The notes under the pieces: generated by a model
Told to the model about the DNA's origin: nothing
Seen by the model: the letters and a program-made list of their open reading frames with translations, nothing else
Database searches by the model: none
DNA from: Tetrapyrgos nigripes
Lineage: Eukaryota > Basidiomycota > Agaricomycetes > Agaricales > Campanellaceae
Reading direction: 5' to 3'
DNA: 64,000 nt
Assembly (NCBI GenBank): GCA_013368315.1
Contig: JAACJM010000149.1
Location: 1 to 64,000 of the forward strand
Part shown: piece after piece, positions 10,937 to 22,435 of the stretch
How positions within the stretch are numbered: position 1 is the first letter of the stretch
Layout of the letters: every line of letters begins with the position of its first letter
Made by a program: the position numbers and the translations under genes

Positions 10937-13877
10937 TGCCGCCCCGGCCTTGCGCCGGTTATTTTAATACAAGTAAAGTATAGTTAATGATTCGCACGGC
11001 TCAAGGATGCGCGTTAGGTTAGGATTGGAATGGCAGATTCGTTGCAATAAAAAACCGATTACTATAAATAGTAATCGGAACTGGCATTCGCAACAAAGAA
11101 GTCATTGAAGCCACAATAGCCTGCAGATCAAGAAAAAACATACAATGAACTATAGACCTATGCAAGTATATATATGTACACCCTTACCAAAAGTAAGTTC
11201 CAAGGAAAAAGAAAAAGGTAATAAGTAAATTGATGGATGGAAAAGCAGAGCAGGGAGCTTCGTATATGATGTAAGTGAGAAAGAGAGAAGATGGAGTCAC
11301 GGATAGAGCACGAAGCAAGAAGCATGTAGCGTATAAACCTAGAGGCTCGGTTGGACTGTGGGCCGTATTGATGGTAAAGAGACAGAAGTGGGGAGGTGGA
11401 ATGATTTCGGAGAAGATAGGGAGAGAGTTGGAAATTAGATAAGACGAGGCAGTGAGAGAAGACTTGGGTATGCTCTCCCAACAGTGGCGGGGAAACAGTA
11501 ATAGCCTATTGTCTCTTGTTGGGAGTGTCCTACATGGTACATATCGACATCGCAGACGTGGTATGGATGGTACAGCGAGAGGAGAGAGAAGCACGAGGTT
11601 TTGATCTCAGTAGTGTCAGGACTTTGAATTGTAGACCCTAGACTGTAACACGAAGCACATAGGTTTTGGATTGTATGTGTATGTAACCCGTGAGTCGCCT
11701 TGACCACCTGTAACCCGTAGGCCTATACCTTCCTCAATACCCACCCACTCTGAGTACTCCCATGTACAACCATACCATACAATCCCATCAACGGAGGCCA
11801 AATGCCAACGACCCCCAGGTCCAGGAAACCTATAACTGCCCCGCTTCTGTTCTCACTCCTCCCCAGTCCTCGCTTTCCACTCTTCACCCCCTCCTCATGC
11901 CAGTACTGATGCCCGTCCCAACGCCAATGTCAACCCCCACGAGACAAAATTCCAAATCACAAACCCCAAACCCCAAATCCCAAATCCAAACCGCACATCC
12001 AGTACCAAATCGAAATCCCAAATCCCGGACGCAGTCCACGTCCACATCCACAGAACCCCAGACTCCCCACCGTCTTCCGGTCTTCATTCCTGCTTCTACT
12101 CCTACTCCTCGCTTGTATTATGCCATTCCTACGCCCATTCCCAATCCTACGCCTTATTATGGGACGAAACACCCCCTTCTCTACTCATCGTCGGATTACT
12201 TATGAAAATGGCTCCACATGCATCCTTAACTCCGTTGACCGCATCCACGTACGTCTTTTTAAGACATATAGAGGGGTTGAGTGTTGGGTCGGTGGTGGTG
12301 TCGGTGTCGGTGGTTGTATTTTCTGAAGAGGAAAGGGAACTGAGTGATGAGGTGGTGGAGAAGGAGGTGGAATCTGAGGAAGAAAGCATCAGCGCAACGA
12401 AACAAAAAAGACCAACCCAAACCCAAACACATAGAACGTACCGAACCAACCCCTCAAAACTCCCCGACAAATCTCTCACACACGATCCACAGCTCGGTTT
12501 TGCACTATTTGAGGAATGGGGCGCCTAAGAGACTGAGGTAACGAATATAGGTATCTGTCGAATGTGACGGAAGCCCTAACAGTACGTGTTTATGCTGGAG
12601 GGGGGAAGGCAGGATGTGGAGAGGAGGGTGTATGTGAGGAGAGCTGCATGCATAAAAAAAGGTCAGCGACATAGAGAGATATAAATACATAAAAAAGACA
12701 CTCACCAACCCTGGTCTACCCAATCTCTCAAATTACTCGTACAATCACTCTGTAGACCTTCACCACCTTGGCCTGAGGGACCAGGAGGGTTACACGTCTC
12801 CCACAAGACCCGATTTAGTAGGGTAAGGCTGCTCTGGATGTGAACGAAAGAGTCGGAAAAGGACGAAAGCATCCTGCCGCATGAGTAACGGCTGATCATA
12901 TTTAAGAAGTTGTAACTAACCTGGACGGAGAAGTTTAGTGGAAAGGAGGATTGGTCCTAGGGTTGGGGAACGGGGTGGGTAGTGCGGTTGAGGAAGAAGT
13001 AGGGAAGGATGTAGATATGTTATCGGGACTCGGATGCCTCTGACATAACCTCGTCAACGTCCGCGCCTCGCCTCTCGAGATTTATCCATCGAACCCCTCA
13101 CCCACGTCGTCCTCGCTGCTACGAGGATGAGTATAAGCGGCATGAGTAAAGACAGCCATAGAGCATCTCAGTGTAGGCGGAGCTAGTATGAGAGGGAACG
13201 AATATCCATCCTCCGGTCAAAAGGCTTTTGAGGCAAAGACGACGCATGAAACGGAGAAGAGGATAAGGTTGGTGTTGGTGGAGTAGCGTCGTCCATTTGG
13301 GGAGTGAAAAAGAAGAGTCTTAGGCGTCTTTGTCTTCGTTGTCTTTGCTGGGTTTGGGTTTGAGGAAGACGAAGACGAAGACGAAGAGACTACAGGCAGG
13401 GAAGGAGAAGGAGACCAGGCCCACCATTCCCAACGCCCATTCATTCCGCACTCGTTCTTCGTAAAGTCGATCCCCTATAGCTAATTTTTCATCCCAATAG
13501 CCCTGCGCGATGCCTCCATAGTCCCAAACACCCTCCTTCTCATCCCCACCGCAGCATATACGTCATTTTGCGTATACTGAAATCCATTCCACGCTCAACA
13601 GGTCGATGACCATTCTCAACAGATACGACACCTCACCACCAACCGTTCCACAGCCCTCGTGCTCCCCGCAACTTCTTCATACGAAGGCTCTTGTTGATAT
13701 CGGCTGATTTATGAGGACGAGGTGGGGGTACAAGCTCGCTCTCCCAATGGTTGTCGTGAGATAGAGATGGAGAGGGGAAAACAGTCGGTCAAAGCCTATT
13801 GCCTACCGCCTATTCTGGTTATCATGATGCTGGTGGTCAGTTGAAGAAAACCGGCCCTCAAGTTGACGTCATAGTCA
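10937..13877. other. Gene-poor stretch with unrecognised ORFs
   Basis: The longest frames are 11762-12205 (+, 147 codons, Pro/Thr/Ser-rich low complexity) and 12202-12528 (+, 108 codons, with an acidic Glu-rich middle). They overlap by a few bases and neither shows a known domain. They could be exons of a lineage-specific gene, but I see no reliable start, splice chain or family. Minus-strand frames here look like mirror shadows of the same skewed composition. Confidence 0.4.
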
Positions 13878-14256
13878 CTGGGGAAAGGTGCCACTGCTTC
13901 GCATGGCAAATTACGAGGCCCATTGTATAAGTAAGTAATACTGTAAAATTGACTAAAAAAATTAGATAGACTCGGAGCTTAATATCTTCTGTAATGACAC
14001 CTTGAACGTTGGGTGGAGGAGCCCATAGTGGTTCAGAGAGCGGCAGTTGGACCTGCGACGGCTGCTGAAGGAAGGTAAATACGCCTGAAGCTCATCATGG
14101 TTGGTGGGCGGCAAGGCAGAAATGAGCTATGACGTATCGAGCGTCAGTTCGGGTACTTCGGAGCGCTGTGGTGGCGTGTAAAGGTTAGAACCCGTGAGAA
14201 CCTTTGCTACTCAATTGAGGGGTCGACATAAGTTAACTCGGCCTAAAGGGCCTCGT
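13878..14256 (+). mobile_element. Hairpin-ended non-autonomous element (379 bp)
   Basis: It starts CTGGGGAAAG, followed by a small hairpin (GCCACTGCTTCGCATGGC) and ATTACGAGGCC. It ends GACATAAGTTAACT...TAAAGGGCCTCGT. Both ends match the 265-bp insertion in the gypsy reverse transcriptase at 28.5 kb, where the boundaries are fixed by the interrupted gene. The interior is unrelated in length and sequence, with no coding capacity. Asymmetric ends with a terminal hairpin and little or no target duplication recall Helitron/Helentron-type elements; the class is inferred. Confidence 0.65.
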
Positions 14257-15031
14257 AATGTGTTGTGCAGCTGTCTTCTTCAGAACAGTGTTCAGAACAG
14301 TACATGGAGATAAGGAATCGCAGATAGTTCGAACGGTGGAGACACTGGGCTACATGCTACAGGCCTTGTCTGCGTCTACGGGGACAACATAGGTCTATCG
14401 CTCATTTCTTGTTTTTTTCTTGGTCCTGAGCTTTAGAATGTATATACTGACCGGTTCTTTGCTTTTCCACGTCGTTTCGTTTGAGCTGTGCGTCTTGCGC
14501 ATGTAAATGAACCCGTTTACCTTGCCTTATCACTCGTTTCTTCTTGGCATCCTTATTATGTTGGAACACATTTGAATTACTTCTTGTTCTTTCTCTTCTC
14601 TCATTGGGAGTCGTCTGGCTACTTTTGTTTTTTCTTTTGGTCTGGCTTTTTTTTCTTTTGAGCTTCTCTTGGCATAGTCTTTATTGTTGTTTTTCCTTTC
14701 TCTGGTAGCCTCGTCTTCTTACTTTGCACTTAGCATCATCGTCTTTACTCATTTGAGTCCGTTACATGATCGAAAGCTCTTCCTCCGAGTCTCCTCGTGG
14801 TATGGTACTAGTACAGGCCTTGACTCTCAGAATCTCAAATTTCCAAGTATATTTATTGTTATTGTTCATGAGGAGTACAGGAGAATTGAGATTCTCGTAT
14901 AAATACAAACAGACTCGAATCAAACTAAAAAATTGCAAAAACCAGATGAGAACGAGCTTGCCAGGACCCAAACCGGAAAAGTGTACTGTGAACCGTATTA
15001 TTTATGTTTTCCGGTATCAGGGATACTGCCT
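14257..15031. other. Intergenic, T-rich
   Basis: This stretch follows the repeat element and lies beyond the 3' end of the minus-strand membrane-protein gene. It is T-rich on the plus strand around 14,400-14,760. Frames reading through are unrecognised or are antisense shadows of the last exon of that gene. Confidence 0.5.
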
Positions 15032-16471
15032 TTACACGGACGCTCCCGTACTGGCATTTTCTTCAAAGACCATCATCAGGGTCCGAGTCTGCTGTCCGCC
15101 GTTACCCTCCTTGTCCCTAGCCACAGTATCCTGAACATTTTCGATACTAATCCCGAGGGCGACTCGAACGAGGATGAAGGTCGGGGCAATACCCTACACA
15201 AGCCAGTTTCAGATGGATAATTAGACCGGTAAAATAAACGTACAACAACTTGAGTGAGCATCGGAATCAGATCACCCTCGAAATAGAAAGAAGCGGTGCC
15301 AGTGAGAATAGATAGATAGATTGCCAGGGTAGGTATCAGGACCATGGGGTACATCATTCCGGACTCGAGGCTAGAATAATTCAAAAAGTCAGTGTTATCA
15401 TCCGATAATATACGAGTTGTAAGTACCATATCGCAATAGTTTGTCTAGTAAGGGAGTTCTTTCGTCCTCCGATGAACTTGGAGACCTGGCGTCCGATCCA
15501 CCAGATTCTTCCCGCTTGGAACATCAGCATATCAACACTAAAAACACGATTGAAATTATGAAACACGTACCAATCATAAATGAGATCAGTAAATTTGTGA
15601 ACAAGTTCACAGCTAAGAATGATACAAGAACGTCTTGTCCAAGTATGTCCATGCGAACCATGGTGTCGTTGGACACATCATGCATGGCCTCTATAGCCAG
15701 ACTCATTGTTCTGAATAATGCAAGACCTTGATAAGGATAGTCAGCACTAGTTGAAGATGAAATGAATCGTTTACTTGCCATTGTTTACCACAGAAATGAA
15801 TACCGGAAATACAATGACCTGCTTCTTGAATCCCCATATTTTATAGCATCTGTGGATCTAGTGGATAATGCAAGTGAGCTGGTAAGTCAGAACAAGTGTT
15901 GAATAACCTACCAAAATAAAATCTGCTATAGCGCTATGGTGCTGGACCAGCGATGAACTACAAGAATAAGCAGGACGGTTCTACTTTGCCAGGGTATAGA
16001 TTCCAAAACACAACAGCGCTGCAAATAGTTTTTAGGTCAAGGTGGTGTACATAGCTGAGTACTTACTTTGATGTCAGATACATGCTATGCAAGTCAAAGT
16101 AGACCTCGACTTCACTTGGCCAGACTTCCAAAGCACTCCAGGACCTGACCCTCATATTCTCCTCTATACTATCGAAAATGAAGCCCACTGTTGCTAGAAC
16201 AAACAAAGACATAATAGCAACTTGATGCGTTCTTTGGATAGTCCCACTTTTACAATGCATGATATACATGCAGATTGCGAACAGAACTATAGAACCACCT
16301 GTAAGATATCTGAGTGACAGCAGGTGGAAACTCTTGAGAAGTGCCTACCGTACAGGACATGGGTCAACTATTCAGGAAAGTCAGTAATGCATGTACAAGC
16401 ACAGGGAATAGAGCATGATGTACCAATGATGGGACAGAGATACTGGCATAAAGAGGCGCCAGTTCAGACAT
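15032..16471 (-). CDS. Seven-helix orphan membrane protein of Agaricomycetes, 9 exons
   Basis: Joined exons (minus strand) are 16471-16424, 16367-16349, 16298-16067, 15957-15912, 15857-15775, 15746-15571, 15514-15427, 15370-15244 and 15193-15032. They total 981 nt and encode 326 aa with every splice phase consistent. Hydrophobic segments appear early (GSIVLFAICMYIMH, VAIMSLFVLATVGFIFD), mid (KKQVIVFPVFISVVN, VSFLAVNLFTNLLISFMIG) and late (ESGMMYPMVLIPTLAIYLS, GIAPTFILVRVALG). Landmarks IADFIL, IHRCYKIWGFKKQVIVFP, AGRIWW and LESGMMYP are, to my knowledge, typical of a large family of basidiomycete putative membrane proteins of unknown function. The start ATG gives MSELAPLYASISVPSL before intron 1, whose branch site (ACTGAC) and TAG acceptor fit. 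No stop or frameshift is seen, so it appears intact. The function is unknown and the receptor role sometimes assumed is not demonstrable here. Confidence 0.8.
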
Positions 16472-16599
16472 TGGAACTTTCCAGGGTGGGAGACTTTGCA
16501 GGACGTTTTGAGCAGATGGTACCCAGCAGCCTTTTATCAAGAACCCCAAGTCACCAAGAGCAAAGATCTTGTTGATCAGTAGATGAAACAAGAACAACT

Positions 16600-17157
16600 G
16601 ATGATGGTCGTGCGGAACCAGGCAACCTTTTATTAAGAACTACAAGTCACCGGGACTCGACAGCGGAATAATCAAGCTCAAGCGCTCAAGAACGGCAAAA
16701 ACTGTAAGAAGAGGTTACTACGAACCAGATGATCATACGGCACTGCATATTAAACTCTATATGGCAGATAGGCTAGTTCAAGTGGAGTACAAAGGTCGCA
16801 GGGACGGGCTCATATCAGTCTGCCCTCTCCGCAAGATGAACCCTGGCTTTGTTCCAACGGACGACAAAACTATACGATTACCAAACTTGACACGTAGGAG
16901 AAGAGCATTGTAGTCCGAGGTGCCCAAAACAGACAGACCGTGGAGATGCATAAGAAGAGGAGGTCGGCACCGCCTGACCATAAAGGTTGTCGAACTGCTC
17001 CTGGAACTCATGCGTCCAATACGCCTTCCCCACAAAAGCACAATACGTGGCGGCTGCAGGGAGAGGGACAGAGAGTGAAGGTGTAGAGTGTGTAGAAGGG
17101 GTCGGTATGGACTATGGAAAAGCACGGATATGCGGGTTTTCGGCGGGTTAGGTAGGC
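16600..17157 (-). other. Possible exon fragment of an unrecognised gene
   Basis: On the minus strand around 17060-16900 one frame reads AATYCAFVGKAYWTHEFQ and continues EQFDNLYGQAVPTS. It looks more protein-like than its surroundings. No start, stop or partner exon could be placed, and no family is recognised. A longer minus-strand frame (17173-16778) overlaps it in another phase and is rich in Ser/Arg/Leu. I treat both as unresolved. Confidence 0.2.
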
Positions 17158-19640
17158 TGTTCAATCTGCACAAAAAATACTTGACCCGTTGATGTTACAT
17201 GTAGCCGACCCGTCAAAGATAGATTCTCGACCCATCATAGATTATGTGTTCATATCCGCCAACTAGGTATGTGCACCTGTGAAAGAGATATACATTCAAG
17301 GTACACCAGGAGTCCGAGTTCAGCATAACTTCCTCAAGTACACCCATTCAAGAGCCTCACAAATTACACTACGAGTCCAAAGTAGGGCACAAATCACAGC
17401 CTGTTTCAACTAAGGCTATATACTACATTGGAAAGGACGAATAAACTAGGTCTGTGAGAGCTTGAGAGTCCGGCCAATTGGATTAAACGAGGATATTGGT
17501 ATGGAAGTTGTATTACTGAGCCAACAGCGCAGCACGGAAACCAAGAAATAAGAAGACTTCATTGGCGATTCGCTGTTGGAGTCATGAGTAAAAATGATCC
17601 ACGATAATGATTTAAAGTTTCAAACTTACAACCTTATCGACTGTGTAAACTTGCAAGGACGGTCGCTCATGTCGAGACCCTACATGTCAATACGAACCTG
17701 CAACCATCCTCCATTCGCACCCACACTACGATCACTGCCTGGAACGGAAAGAAAACCATCAAATAAGAAAGAAACGATACGTTCATACGTACCTCCAATG
17801 AGCATAATATTATTTGCCTCAGCAAAAGCATAGGGCAAAAGCATAGGCGTCAAACCACGGAACACCGGCCTGCTCAGGAAAAGGGAAAACAATAAGTCCG
17901 AGTCTAGAGTTGAATGGAGATACATGAAGACACGCCACAGCATAAGAATGATAGGATGTATCAGGACTCTTTGGGAGGGCGTTCAATTAATAAGGCGATG
18001 ACTTACCCAGAGAGCTAATGAGTTAGGAGCACTGCTACACCCTACGTAGTCGTGCTGCCGTGCTGTCGGAGATTGCGAGTTGATATTTGTCTCAACAGCG
18101 TAGAATGACGGACACTATGCTGTTCAATCTGCACAAAAAATACACCCGTCAAAGATATATGTGCGAACCGTCAAAGATATCTAACTGACCCGTTAAAGAT
18201 ATATACCCCAACCCGTTAAAGATATATGCCCAGACCCGTCAAAGATATACCTCGACCCGACCCGTCAAAGATATACCCTGACCCGTCGAAGATATCCCAA
18301 CCCGTTGATCATGAAGATTATTCCAGACCCGTCAGAGTCCACTGACAGTTCAAAGTAGCGCAAAAATGATATCTTGGACCCGCCATATCTACTAAGTCTA
18401 TATACTACATTGCCTAAGGGATTGTACGATGCGAAACCTTGAACTCAGCTACAAAAAAGGATCTGGATGAGTGAGTGTAGGGGTATCAGTAACGAAGCCA
18501 GTCCGTGATATTAAGAAAGCGGTAGAGTAATCCAGAGCTGATAATTATGCCGTTCAATCTGCACAAAAAATAGTACCCGTCGAAGATATACACCCCACCC
18601 GCCAAAGATATATACCCGACCCGTCGAAGATATACCCACCCACCCGTCAAAGATATATACCCCACCCGTCAAAGATATACCCCCACCCGTCGAAGTTATA
18701 CCTTTTATCAGGAAAATGGTAATAAAAAAAGTGTTTCTTAAAGCTTTTCCTACAATGTCATGCCTCAAAATCCACCATTTGAGCTTTCTGGAGCTCTAGA
18801 AAATCGAGAATTTCCTGTTGGTCTGCCGACAGAGGCCGGAAATGCCGAGATGGCAGGCAATTTTGCGTGAGAATGCCGAATGCCGTACTGCCAGCTCAGC
18901 ACGTCCCTTTCCTCCTTACCACCATCCTCAACCCCACGTCGCGTCCTCGAACGCAACGAAGAGCCCGGAGTTCACCGTATATTTTCTTCACAATCCGCTA
19001 CACGCATCTACAGTATCTGGTCCTGAATCTATCCCCTACTCGTTGGATCAACTTTGGACTCCAGCTCCACGAACGCTGGTGCTGCCCTTTGGTATGGTCA
19101 TCTCATCAATTCTGCTGAGTATTTTGCTTCATTTCACTGTTTTCTGCCTCTGTTTAATGGATTCTGGCCTCCGTGAAGAACTTGATGCAAGCAGGGAGGG
19201 AGAGGCATTTGGACGTGGATAAGGAGCATTGCCAGAGCCAGGACCAGCAGAAGGGTAAATGACGTCTAACCCACTCTTTCTTTCTTATCACGTTCTACAT
19301 GTGGTAGAGTTACACTCATGCTTTTGATCCTTAACTCCGCCTACAGTTGCTTCCTCTCCTCATCAGATTCTTCATAATGCATTATCTATGCCGTTCAATG
19401 TGCACAAAAATCAAGACCCCATCAATATATATGTGGTACCCGTCGATGCTATATACGTGACCCGTTGACGTTATACCCGCCCGTCAAAGTTACTTATATG
19501 TTCCAGTCAGCCGCTCAACTTTCCTTGGTTTTCTATGTTTATTGCGTACAGCCCACCCACCTCAACCCTTCTTATTGCCTTTTTCTATGCTGTTCAATCT
19601 GCACAAAAAATTAATCCCCGTTACGAGGCCGAATAAAATG
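17158..19640 (+). repeat. Five same-orientation copies of a TTCAATCTGCACAAAAAAT module
   Basis: The module heads lie at about 17158, 18121, 18552, 19392 and 19591. The first four are followed by variable tandem units of ~18-22 bp with consensus GACCCGTCAAAGATATAT: about 3, 8, 6 and 4 units. The fifth runs instead into CCCCGTTACGAGGCC, the terminal motif of another repeat family. On the minus strand the module reads as GTATAT-containing units with CTTTGAC, then TTTTTTGTGCAG, that is, intron-like signals. Between copies there is no recognised gene. Confidence 0.7.
17690..17905 (-). other. Possible two-exon fragment of a membrane protein
   Basis: On the minus strand an acceptor (GAGCAG) precedes a frame reading PVFRGLTPMLLPYAFAEANN and continuing IMLIG. 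This ends at a GTACGT donor and can be spliced to a downstream segment reading VIVVWVRMEDGCR. The hydrophobicity is compatible with a membrane protein, but no start or remaining exons were found. It may be a relic lying between repeat modules. Confidence 0.2.
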
Positions 19641-19777
19641 AGGCTGAGTTTATTACACTCTATTTCTCCTTGTTAATTCTGCATACTTTTCCATGTGATT
19701 TTTGTTGTCTGCTGTCAATGACTTCAACACACAATTTACTCCTGTGAACGTAACGGTACTCGTATATCGGTATAGGT

Positions 19778-20872
19778 AAATCTGCGGGGACCCCTTGCGG
19801 GGCTGCGGGGACCTGGCTTGGATTTGCGGGTACCATCCTAACTTATCATATAGGTCATTCTGTACTGTATAAACTATGTATATTAACTCAGAAATGTCTT
19901 CAAGCTACTGTATCTGATGCAAGGAAAGTGTAAACATCTTCAAAAAAGAGGGATAAACACAGCCACAATTTCGATTTTCTTTTTGTTTGTTTGGAATATT
20001 CTTACAGATTTTCTCTCCAAAAAGGATATCAAATCTCAATAGGACACTTCTCCACCCTCACGAACATAGCTCGGTGTGGAAATGTTAAGTGAAGATGACA
20101 ACAGCTGGCTTCGGGAATTTCCGGGATGTTTCTTACGCATCTCAAGTGCGTCGAGAGGCTGTTAAAGTGAATTATCTTGTATATACATGTTAAGACATGA
20201 GTGCTGACCTTTAATTGTTCAATAACAGGAAATGCATTTTGTAGAGGTCCCCGCATGTGGCTGTACACTTGCGGGGACCCTTCAAATGTTTTTTTTTTAC
20301 AAACTTCAATTGACCAGCCAAAGGTTTCTTATACCCTATAGTAGAAATAATACCCAGTTAAGGGTAATCTGGATAGGGTTAATAGCATGAGATTTTGACT
20401 TAAGCAACAATGACTGAAGTGAGAGGACACACAAAGTAAGTGTGAACTGGATTAATTGTGTACTGAGAACTATATATGGGTAAATAAGTAGATATTACAA
20501 GTATCTAGGGGTAAAACATCATGTATCTGTAAGAATAAAACTAGAGAAATCATGAGAATCATAGTAACTGAAGAAGAGATTAAGATATGAATTCAGAGTT
20601 ATTCAAGCCAGATAGGGACTTGAAGAGGATTTCCAAGAAGGGATTGATGAGGGACCTAACAAGATAGAAATTTGGGAAGGAGGGTCATTGTAACTGAGAC
20701 TGGTTGGGGTGAATTATTCTAATGTTAAATTACAGTTGGGAACTGAGTAGATATTCACAGGTACTAGGTTAGGATGTGTTTATTATACAAAGAACTGATT
20801 AGAACAGTGAATTCTGAAAAGATCTAGCTAGTAGATATAAGTATCAGGGTATCTGCAGGTCCCCGCAGATTT
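19778..20872. mobile_element. TIR element with GGGGACC ends (~1.1 kb)
   Basis: AAATCTGCGGGGACC at 19778-19792 is exactly inverted at 20858-20872. Additional GCGGGGACC/GGTCCCCGC motifs lie at 19800-19815 and at 20245-20280, in both orientations. The interior is AT-rich with no recognisable coding sequence. It is probably a non-autonomous DNA transposon with internal copies of its terminal motif. No convincing target duplication was found. Confidence 0.6.
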
Positions 20873-21009
20873 CTGATACTCGCTTGTATATCTGAGGCCA
20901 TGGGTCATCAATACAGTGTCAACATCAAGAGTTCAGAGCATAATTTTGGATGAGAGGGTTGGTCATTCATCCTGTCGGTGAGTTTTTCTTTCTTTGTTCT
21001 TCATTGCTG

Positions 21010-21515
21010 TACTATTGTAGTAGTTACTGTCTCTTCGTTTTCCATTTTTCTCTTGCTTATCGTTCTCATCTTCAGTCAGTCTGTTGTTCCTGTCTTAGCC
21101 TTTTTTGCTTATGCTGACCTCACATCCTATGGCACTTTTTGCTTTTCCTCTATCTTTCATCTCTCCTCCCACATCTCGGTCACCCTGGTATCCTCTCTAG
21201 CACCATCAGATCCAACAGTATCACTTTCTTCCATAGCCTCACTGTCAGACCCAACACTATTGCTTGTCACCTTTTCAATGATATTCTTGTCTCTTTTCTC
21301 CATGTCTATGCCCCTGTCCTGCTACTCAAGGTCCTCAATGTCTCAGGCCAGCATCACGTCTATGGCTCTGTCTGGCTCCTCAAGGTCATCAATGATAGAA
21401 TCTGCTGAAATGCGGTTGTGAACATAGGGTAAAAGGAATTGGCCTCTGTTGAAAATGCACTCAATGTTGGTGGAGGTAGTTAGAGTAACAACATTGAGAC
21501 AACATACGTGGATCA
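21010..21515 (-). pseudogene. hAT-type transposase C-terminal relic
   Basis: On the minus strand, the frame entering at about 21507 reads TSTNIECIFNRGQFLLPYV then HNRISADSI. This matches the C-terminal dimerisation region of Ac/hAT transposases, which characteristically has a T-S-x-x-V/I-E-x-x-F-S-R-G core. An acidic tail follows (DDLEEPDRAIDVML and a stretch rich in Asp, Glu and Lys), interrupted by stops. The upstream catalytic part is not recognisable, so this is a fragment. The opposite-strand frame at 20978-21421 is its hydrophobic shadow. Confidence 0.5.
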
Positions 21516-21519
21516 GGAC

Positions 21520-22090
21520 ACATTTTTCCTTCAGTGTTGAAAGAACTGATCATGAAGGATTTTTTTGTGCATACCTATCATTTCTCCAGTAATGTCTTGT
21601 TTATATATTTATCTACTTTTGAGCCTGGAATAACCATACAGTTTAGGCTACTCCAAAGTTGTGTTGGCAGCAGGTCAATTTACCTGTCTGGCAGGTCATG
21701 GGTTTGGAGCGGGTTGAGAGAAGCCAACCTGTCCCCGTCCCCATCCCCACCATACCCCATCCCTGTGACCTACCACTTACCCACCAACCTGTGCTATTCT
21801 CTATTGGCTGGTCTGACTCCTGAGTCTGACAGGTTTTCTCTGCCAGAAGAATTCAGTTAGGTACAGGTATGTGGGTTATCAGTTTATTGCAGTCTATGGT
21901 CTCTAACATCGTCTTTTCTAGTCTGTAGGGACTTTCCCCACAAGTCTCCTTCCATCCTTTCCAGCTCTTCCACCACCTACCTCTCTGTAAGAAGAATGTT
22001 TAGGTGGAGCTGAGCAGGGACATGGGAGGACTTGGTGTTTTTTTCTACTCGGTATAGAGTAGTACATTGGTACCTATGTAGTAATACAAC
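21520..22090. other. No recognisable gene
   Basis: A frame at 21534-21860 is of mixed composition without a domain. GGTCAATTTACCTGTCTGGCAGG direct/inverted patches near 21,670 and 21,700 look like repeat debris (only the core motif CAGGTCA is repeated). Nothing else is supported. Confidence 0.4.
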
Positions 22091-22094
22091 GTTA

Positions 22095-22395
22095 TTTCAT
22101 CTGAATCAGACAGATTTTCACAGATGGAAGCCAAAATTGAGCAACCATTGGTAGAATGGTAGCTTGCTTAGAATCTGTCAGATTCAATCTGACATATCTC
22201 TGCAGATTTTGACCAATTTTTACATATGATTTGGAGAGCTATGGAATTGTGCTGCAGATTTTCAGATTTTTGCATATGAGGGAAAATTTTCTGACAAAAT
22301 CTGCAAAAAAGGAAAGGGAAAAAGTCTGAAACAGATTTCTGCAGAATCTGTCAGATATTTGACAGATATTAGCAGGTTTTTGCAGAGTCAGTTTT
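22095..22395. repeat. Cluster of CAGATTTT / AATCTGTCAGA motifs
   Basis: Within 300 bp the motif (T)GCAGATTTT and the related AGATTTTC, AATCTGTCAGA and AAAATCTGC recur about a dozen times in both orientations. This looks like a subterminal repeat array of a DNA transposon. No matching terminal inverted repeat was located with certainty. Confidence 0.5.
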
Positions 22396-22435
22396 CACTG
22401 GGCCTGTGGCCTCATACTTGCCACGTGCAGTGTTG

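Noticed and set aside
11762..12528. A two-exon gene from the overlapping plus-strand frames
   Set aside because: No donor/acceptor pair joins the frames convincingly; both are low complexity and no family is recognised.
20978..21421. 147-aa hydrophobic plus-strand ORF as a membrane protein
   Set aside because: The opposite strand carries a hAT transposase signature; the Ser/Phe-rich plus frame is its shadow.
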